Assembly: GCA_965224595.1 (NCBI GenBank)
Contig: OZ245058.1
Span: forward strand, 2,542,001-2,606,000
Origin: Aliivibrio_A sp016764915
GTDB lineage: Bacteria; Pseudomonadota; Gammaproteobacteria; Enterobacterales; Vibrionaceae
Direction: 5' to 3'
DNA length: 64,000 bases
In this document: piece after piece, positions 1-7,802 of the stretch
How the letters are laid out: the number at the start of each line of letters is the position of its first letter
Position numbering within the stretch: position 1 is the stretch's first letter
Notes under the pieces: generated by a model
Seen by the model: only the letters and a program-made list of their open reading frames with translations
What the model was told of the DNA's origin: nothing
Databases searched by the model: none
Position numbers and translations under genes: made by a program

Positions 1-624
1 AAACCCCCAGCGCACGCCAAGTTCATCCAAGTTTCCTTCGTCAATAATGATTATTCTAGCTTCAATTTGCACTTGTTTGACGGCAACATCGATACGTTCA
101 AGCAGCTGCTTCGCCGCCTCTACGTTGCTTTTTATATCTCTAATTATAAGTGTATTGGTCCTCTCATCAACGGTAAGTACACCACGATGAGACAGTATTA
201 ACTCACTGCCATCACCACGGATCAGCTCTGCAACCTCTTTAGCGTCAGCATACTTTATCTGCAATATCGATAGCATTAAGGCTTCACTGTCTAACCCTGT
301 TTTCCTCCGCTCTTCTAGCACTGATCTAGGCGCAATAAACAACACATTACCATCCAACTTTTGGCCTAACCCCTTTGCCTCTAATATAACGTTAAAGGCT
401 TGCTGCCAAGGAATATCGATCAAATTCAAACTGATATTTCCTTGCACCGTATCATCAATAATCAGGTTATATTGATGTTCATTAGCCAACAGTTGAAGCA
501 CATGGCGAATAGGAATATCTTGCACGGTCAAACTGATGGTTGACCGTTTTTCATCCGCGTTAATACTGCTTGAAAAGATAAATACAAAAAAAATGAAGCT
601 GAAATATCGCTTCACGGTTAACAT
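1..624 (-). CDS. pilQ: PilQ, type IV pilus secretin (N-terminal part, cut by the window edge)
   Basis: Reading the minus strand from an ATG at 624 gives 208 open codons that run off the left edge, so only the N-terminus is here. It begins with a hydrophobic signal peptide (FSFIFFVFIFSSSINA), then a secretin/TonB short N-terminal (STN) domain (about residues 30-100, including IPIRHVLQLLANEHQYNLII) and an N1-like domain with TNTLIIRDI near residue 168. PilQ forms the outer-membrane pore for type IV pili and, in vibrios, DNA uptake. It lies 20 nt downstream of the PilO-PilP ORF as last gene of a pilMNOPQ operon. An in-frame GTG three codons upstream (633) is an alternative start. The AMIN domains of some PilQ proteins are not seen; the protein starts directly with STN. 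Confidence 0.9.
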   Translation of the reverse strand, partial: MLTVKRYFSFIFFVFIFSSSINADEKRSTISLTVQDIPIRHVLQLLANEHQYNLIIDDTVQGNISLNLIDIPWQQAFNVILEAKGLGQKLDGNVLFIAPRSVLEERRKTGLDSEALMLSILQIKYADAKEVAELIRGDGSELILSHRGVLTVDERTNTLIIRDIKSNVEAAKQLLERIDVAVKQVQIEARIIIIDEGNLDELGVRWGF

Positions 625-643
625 TATCGACACAACGACCCCC

Positions 644-1660
644 TTATTTTATTAACAACATGGTAAACAGACTCTCAGTCCAGCACCCGCTAGCATTGAC
701 GTTTAACTCTTTAACCACCATGCCTCTATTATCAATCTCAACAATCTCTCCATAATTGGGGCCAATACTCTGCCCTTCATAAACTCTCATTGTTTCTCTG
801 TCTGATGCTTGCAACAAACCTATATACTGATTATCCACCAACATAACACCTCTTAAAACTAGCTGACTCAGCCCTCGTTCTGTAATCACTGTTTCCGCTA
901 CTTCTGGCATAGATTGAGTACACTTTTGACTGGCATCAACCTCACGATAACTAGAACTTTCTGTATAAAAAATAGAGCGTTGTGAAGAGCCAGCATAGAG
1001 TGTAACCGGAAATAAATTGATACTTCCCCTCTTATTGTTTGGTTGCTCAACTATGTCTTTGGTTGATAAATTGATGTCTATTACTGAATCTTGATTGGCT
1101 TGATATGTCAGAGCAATCATCTTTACTGTTATCAATTTTTCTCTGTCCGCGTTTTTACTTAACTCAATCTCCTGGACATTAACAATGGTAGGTAGAGCCG
1201 CAACAGCTTCACTAAATCGTCCAATATCGTGAAATGAACCATGAAGATCAATATGTATCGGTATATTGGATAAGTAGCCTTTGCTCTCCTTGGCCCCCCA
1301 ACCAAACCGAACAAAATCAAGTCGATGTACCATCCCTAATCGATTAATCTGGGACAGCAGTTCTGACAACTCACTCTGCTCTGGCATCTGGTTCATCATG
1401 CTGTTGTAATGTGTTGACATCTCTTTTATCGGCGATAACTCAATCTGCAGAGATGTCAGTTTCAGCCGCTTTGATTGCAAGGTTGCAGTCAGTTGTTTCT
1501 CTTCAGCTCTGCGGGTTATTAACTCTTCTTGTAATGGTAATAACCACCACCAAGATAAAAACAACTGCAAAAAGAGCATTAATAGCAATGACATCAGCAA
1601 TTGCGCATTAATAGGCCAATCCATTACTTCATCAATCTCTAACGAGGACCAAGGGATCAT
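644..1660 (-). CDS. PilO-PilP fusion, type IV pilus inner-membrane alignment protein
   Basis: One 338-residue ORF carries both PilO and PilP. Residues about 15-45 form a single transmembrane segment, followed by a coiled coil (about 45-95) and the PilO ferredoxin-like region to about residue 190. From about 270 the sequence is a clear PilP HR domain (SQLVLRGVMLVDNQYIGLL, then GPNYGEIVEID and a closing GCW). In the family these are two genes, and PilP is a lipoprotein with its own signal peptide. Here no PilP signal peptide or lipobox is present, so the PilP half would be held at the membrane by the PilO segment. The join looks to be around TYQANQDSV (about 190), where mature PilP would begin. 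The start has a good AGGAG site. It sits 14 nt after pilN and 20 nt before pilQ. Confidence 0.88.
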   Translation of the reverse strand: MIPWSSLEIDEVMDWPINAQLLMSLLLMLFLQLFLSWWWLLPLQEELITRRAEEKQLTATLQSKRLKLTSLQIELSPIKEMSTHYNSMMNQMPEQSELSELLSQINRLGMVHRLDFVRFGWGAKESKGYLSNIPIHIDLHGSFHDIGRFSEAVAALPTIVNVQEIELSKNADREKLITVKMIALTYQANQDSVIDINLSTKDIVEQPNNKRGSINLFPVTLYAGSSQRSIFYTESSSYREVDASQKCTQSMPEVAETVITERGLSQLVLRGVMLVDNQYIGLLQASDRETMRVYEGQSIGPNYGEIVEIDNRGMVVKELNVNASGCWTESLFTMLLIK

Positions 1661-1674
1661 TGGCAGCTCCTTTT

Positions 1675-2238
1675 CTATTGAACATATTCATTGTTAACAT
1701 TAGGCAGAAGAGTCAATGACAAAGAGAAGAACTGACGTGAGTGATCGTTAAACCATTCAGTTTTAATCGAGTGAACCTTGATGTTTTTAATCCATGGAGA
1801 TTGCTCAAGCAGTGCTAGTAGGTGAGTAAATTGAGACGTCGTTTTACTGTGCCCAGATAGACTTACCTGCCACTCAACCAACTTTATCCTCTTAATAAAA
1901 ACAGTGTTAGGAATAAACTCATTAAGTAAATTGAAGAGATGCGTGGTACGGTTTTTTTGCTGTTGAATCTCAAACAACTCACTAAGACGTTGTTGAAGTT
2001 TTTCTTTAATAACAATCTCTCCATTCAATTTTGTTAGCTCTGTATTTAACCTTGTAATAGTTTGAGTTAACCCACTGCTTCGTTTATTTTGCAGAATAAA
2101 TTGCTCGCTGAAATAATGACTTCCTACTCCATGTATCACACCCACTATACAAAGCGCCACACACATCAACCTGATAAATCGACGTCGGTGCTGACGTTTT
2201 TTGATCTCACGCCACGGAAGAAGATTAATGGTGGGCAT
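1675..2238 (-). CDS. pilN: PilN, type IV pilus inner-membrane assembly protein
   Basis: 187 residues starting MPTINLLPWREIKKRQ, the short cytoplasmic motif (INLLPWR) through which PilN binds PilM. One transmembrane segment follows (about residues 21-42, LMCVALCIVGVIHGVGSHYF), then a periplasmic coiled coil (about 50-100) and a ferredoxin-like fold that pairs with PilO. It acts in the inner-membrane alignment subcomplex of the type IV pilus machine. The start overlaps the end of pilM by 14 nt, indicating translational coupling in the pilMN-OP-Q operon. Confidence 0.92.
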   Translation of the reverse strand: MPTINLLPWREIKKRQHRRRFIRLMCVALCIVGVIHGVGSHYFSEQFILQNKRSSGLTQTITRLNTELTKLNGEIVIKEKLQQRLSELFEIQQQKNRTTHLFNLLNEFIPNTVFIKRIKLVEWQVSLSGHSKTTSQFTHLLALLEQSPWIKNIKVHSIKTEWFNDHSRQFFSLSLTLLPNVNNEYVQ

Positions 2239-3166
2239 CGGAGTTCACCAACTTTAACCATCGCATACCGTTCATGACTGCGCCGATAGCCAGAGTATAA
2301 TCATGATCTTTATTGCTGGCGGAAATATCGTCAACACCAAACAGACTCAATACATCGACCTGTTCAACTGGTCTATGCAGCTTACTCTCTAACCAAGAAG
2401 AGGATATAGGTGCGTCTCCTACTAACCACACCCCCTCTATGGCATGGTTAGTATCACTGGCAAGATAGAGCTGTATTTGCCGCTGTATCTGTTCAAATAA
2501 TTGCTGCTGATAGACATTTTCAGAAACGCTATTGGTTAATGATACATCTCTGTAATAGCAGCCAATTTCAAGTGAAAAAATACAGATACGTAACGTCTCT
2601 TCACCGACCTCCATCAATAACCAATCCTGTTTATGATCGTATGTTTTCGCAGCTTTACGCCAGATCGTAAGCAGTGCGTTGCTGTGCATATCAATTAAAA
2701 TAGGGGTGTATTTCGCACGTTTTAGTATTTTTAAATAGGGATCTATCACCTCTTTTTTTACTGCATATACGGTAAAAATAGAGTGGTTCTCTTTGCTGCT
2801 TTCGCTCTCAACATAATCTATATATAAATCGGCAATAGGACAGTCTGATTGCAGGGAAAATGCATGCAAAACAGCGGATTGTTGATCTTGATAGTTGGCT
2901 CTTACATTTAAGGTAATATCTTTACACGACACATAGTTATCCGGCACTATTAATGATATTTTCCCCATTCGGAAAGGCCACTTTTTCTTCAAGTAATTCA
3001 ATGACTTTCTTAAGTGCGTTAATGTATCTTGTAGTAAGTCATCTGTTGAATCATTCAGATCGATTGCAATCTTCTCTTTTTCAACGATATGATAGCCACT
3101 ACCTATCACTTTAATGGTGATTATATGAAGAGCATTAAAACCGATCTCTAGTCCAGTGATATACAT
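2225..3166 (-). CDS. pilM: PilM, actin-like type IV pilus assembly ATPase
   Basis: 313 residues, somewhat shorter than many PilM proteins. It begins MYITGLEIGFNALHIITIKV, an actin/FtsA-like phosphate-1 motif region although the usual aspartate appears replaced (LEIG rather than LDIG). Internal landmarks include WLLMEVGEETLRICIF (second phosphate motif, about residues 180-195) and WLVGDAP near 248. PilM is a cytoplasmic FtsA-like protein that binds the PilN N-terminus. It is the first gene of the minus-strand pilus operon and is divergent from mrcA across a 143-bp intergenic region that must hold both promoters. Sequence divergence from typical PilM is noticeable. Confidence 0.88.
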   Translation of the reverse strand: MYITGLEIGFNALHIITIKVIGSGYHIVEKEKIAIDLNDSTDDLLQDTLTHLRKSLNYLKKKWPFRMGKISLIVPDNYVSCKDITLNVRANYQDQQSAVLHAFSLQSDCPIADLYIDYVESESSKENHSIFTVYAVKKEVIDPYLKILKRAKYTPILIDMHSNALLTIWRKAAKTYDHKQDWLLMEVGEETLRICIFSLEIGCYYRDVSLTNSVSENVYQQQLFEQIQRQIQLYLASDTNHAIEGVWLVGDAPISSSWLESKLHRPVEQVDVLSLFGVDDISASNKDHDYTLAIGAVMNGMRWLKLVNSDAHH

Positions 3167-3309
3167 AGGCTTTCTCTAACTTTACGCATAGTCATGCCGT
3201 AAGTTCTCAAAATTAAGTTGAATAAAACGTTATTTTTTGGTCACATCTATTTATACTATCCAGCCAAAAGTTTGAAACGTAACATCTATTAGCAAACAGG
3301 AAATATCAA

Positions 3310-5820
3310 GTGAAGTTCATAAAGCTATTTTTAGCGTTTACATTGGTTTGCATTATTCTTGGAGTTGGTACAATTTTTGGTTTTTACCAATATGTAAAAC
3401 CAGACCTTCCAGACGTTGCTACATTAAAGGATGTGAAACTGCAAACACCGATGCAGGTATACAGCCGTGATGGTAAGTTGATCGCTCAATTTGGTGAAAA
3501 ACGACGTATTCCTTTAACTTTTGATCAGATCCCTCCCCATCTTATTGAGGCATTAATTGCCACGGAAGATAGTCGCTTTTATCTACATCCTGGCATTGAC
3601 CCTATTGGCATCACCCGTGCAGCAATTGTCGTGGTGATGTCTGGTTCGGCAAAACAGGGCGCTAGTACCATTACTCAACAGCTTGCTCGTAATTTCTTCT
3701 TATCAAACGAAAAGAAGATAATGCGAAAAATCAAAGAGATATTCATTGCACTGCACATCGAACAGTTATTGAGTAAAGAAGAGATACTGACGCTCTATGT
3801 CAACAAAATCTACTTAGGTCATCGCTCATACGGTTTTGGCGCAGCAGCACACGTCTACTTTGGCAAAACGATGGATGAATTGACGCTAAGTGAAGTTGCT
3901 GTATTGGCGGGTTTACCGAAAGCACCCTCTACCATGAACCCTATCTACTCGGTGGATAGAGCAACGACACGACGTAATGTGGTGCTTGGTCGTATGCTAT
4001 CGGAAGAGTACATTACTCAGCAGGAATTTGATGATGCCGTAGCTGAAAGCATACTCTCTAACTATCACGGTGCTGAAATTGCTCTAAACGCACCTTATGT
4101 CGCTGAAATTGCACGAGCTTGGATGGTAAATCGTTTTGGTGAAGAGTCTGCTTACACGTCGGGGATGAAGATTTACACCACGGTTGACTCAAAGCTGCAA
4201 GCCGCAGCAAACAAAGCCGCTATTAACAATCTACTCGCTTATGATGAGCGTCATGGGTATCGCCGTGCGGTCAGCACATTATGGCAAGAAAATGATACTG
4301 CGTGGCCTGTAGATAAAATGACGAAACACTTATCAAAACAGCCCTCTTATGGTGAACTCTACCCTGCAATTATCACCAATGTAGAAAAACAAAGTATCAC
4401 GGTAACCATCAAAAACCGTGATGATGCTTTAATTCAATGGGACGGGTTAAAGTGGGCACGTAAATACATTACTGATGAAAAACAAGGTCCCGCGCCAAAG
4501 CAAGCAGTCGACATAGTCAGTGTCGGTCAGCAGATTTGGGTTCGCCCTATGGAACTTCCCGTTGAAGAAAAAAGCACAACAGATTCAGTATCAGAGCAAC
4601 CTCTACCAATAGTTTGGCAACTGAGCCAAGTACCCGTTGCTAATACGGCTTTTGTTTCAATGGATCCTCAAGATGGCGCCATCACCTCGTTAGTGGGTGG
4701 ATTTAACTTTGTACATAATAAGTTCAACCGAGCTACGCAATCGGTTCGTCAGGTCGGTTCCAGTATTAAACCTTTTATCTACTCTGCCGCGCTGCACGAT
4801 GGTATGACGTTAGCCAGTTTAGTGAATGATGCTCCCATCAATAAGTGGGACCAGAGTCAAGGCACAGCCTGGCGTCCGAAAAATTCGCCTCCAACATATA
4901 TGGGCCCCACTCGCCTGCGTATCGGCTTAGCTCAATCTAAGAATGTGATGGCGGTACGAGTTCTCCGCCAAGTTGGGCTCAACAATGCCATAGATTACTT
5001 AACCCGTTTTGGATTTAAGAAAGAAGAGCTGCCGCTATCTGAAACTATTGCTCTTGGTGCTGGCAGCCTAACACCCGTTGAAATGGCGCAAGGTTTCTCG
5101 GTTTTTGCCAATGATGGCTACTATGTGAAACCTTATTATATTGAAAAGGTTGAAGACCCATTGGGGGAGCTTGAATATCAATCAATTCCAACCATCGTTT
5201 GTCATACCAATTGCGATGACATTGGTGGTGATGGTGATGAAACATTACACGCACAAAAAGTGATCAGCCCTCAAAATGCGTTTCTCGTTCGAGAGATGAT
5301 GTACAGCAACATTTGGGGTGGTGGAAATTGGAGAAATGGAACTGGCTGGAATGGCACTGGTTGGCGTGGTCAGAAGCTAAAACGCCGAGATATCGGAGGA
5401 AAAACGGGCACCACAAACTCCTCAAAAGATGCGTGGTACAACGGTTATGGTCCTGGCATTGTGGCCACCGCTTGGGTTGGTTTTGATCAGCACTCTAGAA
5501 ATTTAGGCAGAACTACGGCCAATACTAATTTAGGAAAAAAACAGACGGTTGGTGGTGAATCAGGAGGAAAAACAGCGCAACCTGCTTGGGTTAACTTTAT
5601 GTCTGTCGCCTTAGAAGGTGTTCCGCTTGAGAGAAAAACACTGCCAATGGACATCGTTAAAGTTCGTATAGATAGAGAAACTGCTCTACTTACCAATAAA
5701 AATGATGAGAGTTCTATGTTTGAATACTTTGCCAGTGGTACTGAACCCACTGAGTATTTAAGTGAGTCGATCAGTAATACTATCTACTCCGAAGAGGCTG
5801 GTAGCGAAGAGTTATTCTAA
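3310..5820 (+). CDS. mrcA: Penicillin-binding protein 1A (bifunctional murein polymerase)
   Basis: 836 residues from a GTG start with CAGGAAA eight bases upstream. An N-terminal signal anchor (about 5-27) leads to a GT51 glycosyltransferase domain with catalytic motif EDSRFYLHPGID (Glu86-Asp87) and QGASTITQQLARN. An OB-like linker follows, then the transpeptidase with SSIK (Ser484, Lys487), SKN and KTGTT (from Lys698). It polymerises lipid II and cross-links peptidoglycan at the inner membrane. A short Gly/Trp/Asn-rich segment (GGGNWRNGTGWNGTGWRG) precedes the KTG motif. Divergent from pilM, as in other vibrios and enterics, and convergent with oxyR. Confidence 0.96.
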   Translation: MKFIKLFLAFTLVCIILGVGTIFGFYQYVKPDLPDVATLKDVKLQTPMQVYSRDGKLIAQFGEKRRIPLTFDQIPPHLIEALIATEDSRFYLHPGIDPIGITRAAIVVVMSGSAKQGASTITQQLARNFFLSNEKKIMRKIKEIFIALHIEQLLSKEEILTLYVNKIYLGHRSYGFGAAAHVYFGKTMDELTLSEVAVLAGLPKAPSTMNPIYSVDRATTRRNVVLGRMLSEEYITQQEFDDAVAESILSNYHGAEIALNAPYVAEIARAWMVNRFGEESAYTSGMKIYTTVDSKLQAAANKAAINNLLAYDERHGYRRAVSTLWQENDTAWPVDKMTKHLSKQPSYGELYPAIITNVEKQSITVTIKNRDDALIQWDGLKWARKYITDEKQGPAPKQAVDIVSVGQQIWVRPMELPVEEKSTTDSVSEQPLPIVWQLSQVPVANTAFVSMDPQDGAITSLVGGFNFVHNKFNRATQSVRQVGSSIKPFIYSAALHDGMTLASLVNDAPINKWDQSQGTAWRPKNSPPTYMGPTRLRIGLAQSKNVMAVRVLRQVGLNNAIDYLTRFGFKKEELPLSETIALGAGSLTPVEMAQGFSVFANDGYYVKPYYIEKVEDPLGELEYQSIPTIVCHTNCDDIGGDGDETLHAQKVISPQNAFLVREMMYSNIWGGGNWRNGTGWNGTGWRGQKLKRRDIGGKTGTTNSSKDAWYNGYGPGIVATAWVGFDQHSRNLGRTTANTNLGKKQTVGGESGGKTAQPAWVNFMSVALEGVPLERKTLPMDIVKVRIDRETALLTNKNDESSMFEYFASGTEPTEYLSESISNTIYSEEAGSEELF

Positions 5821-5846
5821 CCTTAGCGCTACCAACGTAGATGAAT

Positions 5847-5877
5847 AAAAGGATGTCTTGATGGCATCCTTTTTTGT
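5847..5877 (+). terminator. Rho-independent terminator, mrcA/oxyR, bidirectional
   Basis: AAAGGATG and CATCCTTT pair around a short loop, followed by T6. The run of As before the hairpin gives a T-tract on the other strand, so it can also end oxyR transcription. Confidence 0.85.
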
Positions 5878-5887
5878 CTTATTCAGG

Positions 5888-6787
5888 CTAAGAACAAAAG
5901 ACGCCTTCCATTTGCTCTTTAATAGTTAGCGCCAGCTTTTCATAACGAGGTTTAAGCGGCGATCCAGGACGATAAACCAACACAATTTGTCGGTGCGGCA
6001 CTGGATGTTCAGCTTTTAGATAACAGACACCATCCCTCTCCTTCTCTTTAGGAACCGCTAATTGAGGAAGCAGTGTAATACCACCACCAGCAGCAACCAT
6101 ATTACGCAAAGTCTCTAAGCTGGTTGCTTTAAATCGTTCATCATCTTTCGCACCCGCGGCAAAACAAAAACCTAACGCCTGATCCCTTAAGCAGTGGCCA
6201 TCACCCAACATTAAAACAGTATGTCCCGCCAATCGACTCATATCCACGTTTGGCTGTTTCGCCCACTCATGCTCACACGGCACGGCCAACATCATTGGTT
6301 CATCATAAACGGGGACTTCAATAAATACTGAGGTCTCATTCACTGAAGCCAAAACCAAACAATCCAACTTACCATCCTCTAATTTCTGCACTAATTTATG
6401 AGTTTGGTCTTCGTGCAAGTAAAGTTCAAGGTCAGGGTATTTATCCCTAAGCAAGGGGATGATATGTGGTAGAAGGTAAGGTCCGACGGTAGGAATAAAG
6501 CCAATATGAAGTGGGCCTGCCATCTCTTTTCCTTGCTGGCTGGCCAGTTCACTAAACGTATTGACCTCTCTTAAAATGCGTTTTGCCTGTTCTATCAATT
6601 GCATGCCAGCTTCGGTAAATAGGACACGGCGACTGGTTCGCTCTAATAAAGCAACTCCCACATCTTGTTCTAATTTTTTTATCTGACCACTCAACGTTGG
6701 TTGACTCACAAAACACGCTTCTGCTGCTTTGCGAAAATGTTTATGCTCAGAAAGAGCCACTAAATATTCAAAGTCACGAATGTTCAC
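5888..6787 (-). CDS. oxyR: OxyR, hydrogen-peroxide-sensing LysR-type activator
   Basis: 299 residues with an N-terminal winged helix-turn-helix (MNIRDFEYLVALSEHKHFRKAA) and a LysR effector domain. The two peroxide-sensing cysteines fall exactly at positions 199 and 208 (GDGHCLRDQALGFC), which form the regulatory disulfide in the E. coli protein. It activates antioxidant genes when oxidised. Divergent from the peroxiredoxin-glutaredoxin gene, with a matching OxyR operator in the shared intergenic region just upstream of its start, consistent with both autoregulation and activation of the neighbour. Confidence 0.97.
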   Translation of the reverse strand: MNIRDFEYLVALSEHKHFRKAAEACFVSQPTLSGQIKKLEQDVGVALLERTSRRVLFTEAGMQLIEQAKRILREVNTFSELASQQGKEMAGPLHIGFIPTVGPYLLPHIIPLLRDKYPDLELYLHEDQTHKLVQKLEDGKLDCLVLASVNETSVFIEVPVYDEPMMLAVPCEHEWAKQPNVDMSRLAGHTVLMLGDGHCLRDQALGFCFAAGAKDDERFKATSLETLRNMVAAGGGITLLPQLAVPKEKERDGVCYLKAEHPVPHRQIVLVYRPGSPLKPRYEKLALTIKEQMEGVFCS

Positions 6788-6808
6788 ACATCATCTCACT
6801 TATCATTG

Positions 6809-6845
6809 ATAGGTAATAACTATCAAAACAATAACAGTAAACGAT
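6809..6845. promoter_or_regulatory. OxyR operator between oxyR and prx-grx
   Basis: ATAGGTAATAACTAT (6809-6823) fits every fixed position of the known OxyR half-operator ATAG-N-T-NNN-A-N-CTAT. Exactly 7 nt later, ATAACAGTAAACGAT (6831-6845) is a weaker second copy. The spacing matches the full tandem OxyR site. An extra ACTATC follows at about 6850. Confidence 0.85.
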
Positions 6846-6949
6846 TAGAACTATCAACCAAAAATGCAGATAATCATCACATCAAAACGGAGCTGATAAA
6901 CAGATACTCCAGTTGAACTAAACAATCATTCATTTAAGGAAATACCATT

Positions 6950-7678
6950 ATGTTTGCATCTAAAGAAGGCCACGCGGTTCCTCAAGTTACTTTCCACACT
7001 CGCCAAGGTGATGCTTGGGTTGACGTAACAACTGATGAACTTTTCGCTAATAAAACCGTCATTGTATTTAGCTTACCAGGTGCCTTTACGCCAACCTGCT
7101 CTTCAAGCCATTTACCTCGTTACAACGAACTTAAATCCGTCTTTGCAGAGCATGGTGTTGATGATGTTCTTTGTGTCTCAGTGAATGACACCTTTGTAAT
7201 GAATGCATGGAAAGATGCCCAAGAGGCTGAAAGCATCACATTTATCCCCGACGGAAACGGTGATTTCACCAAAGGCATGGAGATGTTAACTGACAAGGGT
7301 GACATCGGTTTCGGTGCTCGTTCATGGCGTTACAGCATGTTAGTGAAAAACGGCATTGTTGAGAAAATGTTCATTGAAAACGAAGAACCAGGCGACCCGT
7401 TCAAAGTGTCTGATGCTGATACGATGCTTAGCTACATTGCACCACAGCACAAACTGCAAGAGTCGATTACGGTGTTCTCTAAACCTGGTTGTCCTTTCTG
7501 CGCCAAAGCAAAACAGACCCTTATCGATAAAGGGTTGGCTTATGAAGAAGTGATTTTAGGCAAAGATGCAACCACAGTGAGCCTTCGAGCTATCTCTGGA
7601 CGCAGCACCGTTCCTCAAATCTTTATTGGTGGAAAACACATTGGTGGCAGTGAAGAGCTTGAGAGTTACTTAAGCTAA
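6950..7678 (+). CDS. Hybrid peroxiredoxin-glutaredoxin (Prx5 type)
   Basis: 242 residues. The N-terminal Prx5 domain (about 1-165) has the peroxidatic Cys50 in PGAFTPTCSSSHLPRY. The C-terminal glutaredoxin domain (about 172-242) has CPFC (Cys181, Cys184) and TVPQIFIGGKHIGG for glutathione binding. The family reduces H2O2 and alkyl hydroperoxides with glutathione as donor, the fused glutaredoxin recycling the peroxidase (known as PGdx in Haemophilus). The vibrio arrangement next to oxyR and the OxyR site upstream indicate peroxide induction. RBS AAGGAAATACC before the ATG. Confidence 0.95.
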   Translation: MFASKEGHAVPQVTFHTRQGDAWVDVTTDELFANKTVIVFSLPGAFTPTCSSSHLPRYNELKSVFAEHGVDDVLCVSVNDTFVMNAWKDAQEAESITFIPDGNGDFTKGMEMLTDKGDIGFGARSWRYSMLVKNGIVEKMFIENEEPGDPFKVSDADTMLSYIAPQHKLQESITVFSKPGCPFCAKAKQTLIDKGLAYEEVILGKDATTVSLRAISGRSTVPQIFIGGKHIGGSEELESYLS

Positions 7679-7685
7679 AAAACCA

Positions 7686-7740
7686 CGATAGCTCCGAAGC
7701 TATCGTAACCCAAAAGCTATGGCTACTAAAAAGCCATAGC
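7686..7740 (+). terminator. Two tandem perfect hairpins after prx-grx
   Basis: CGATAGCT/AGCTATCG (7686-7705, 4-nt loop) is followed by GCTATGGCT/AGCCATAGC (7716-7740, 7-nt loop). No strong T-tract follows, so they may end, attenuate or protect the prx transcript before the flavoprotein gene. Confidence 0.6.
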
Positions 7741-7802
7741 CCTAATTTATTTAATCGCGTGACTAGTCAGCCATTGACGCGTAACAACCAGAGAGAAGCA
7801 GT

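Noticed and set aside
3167..3309. Specific promoter or regulator site between pilM and mrcA
   Set aside because: Divergent promoters must be here, but no motif stood out by eye.
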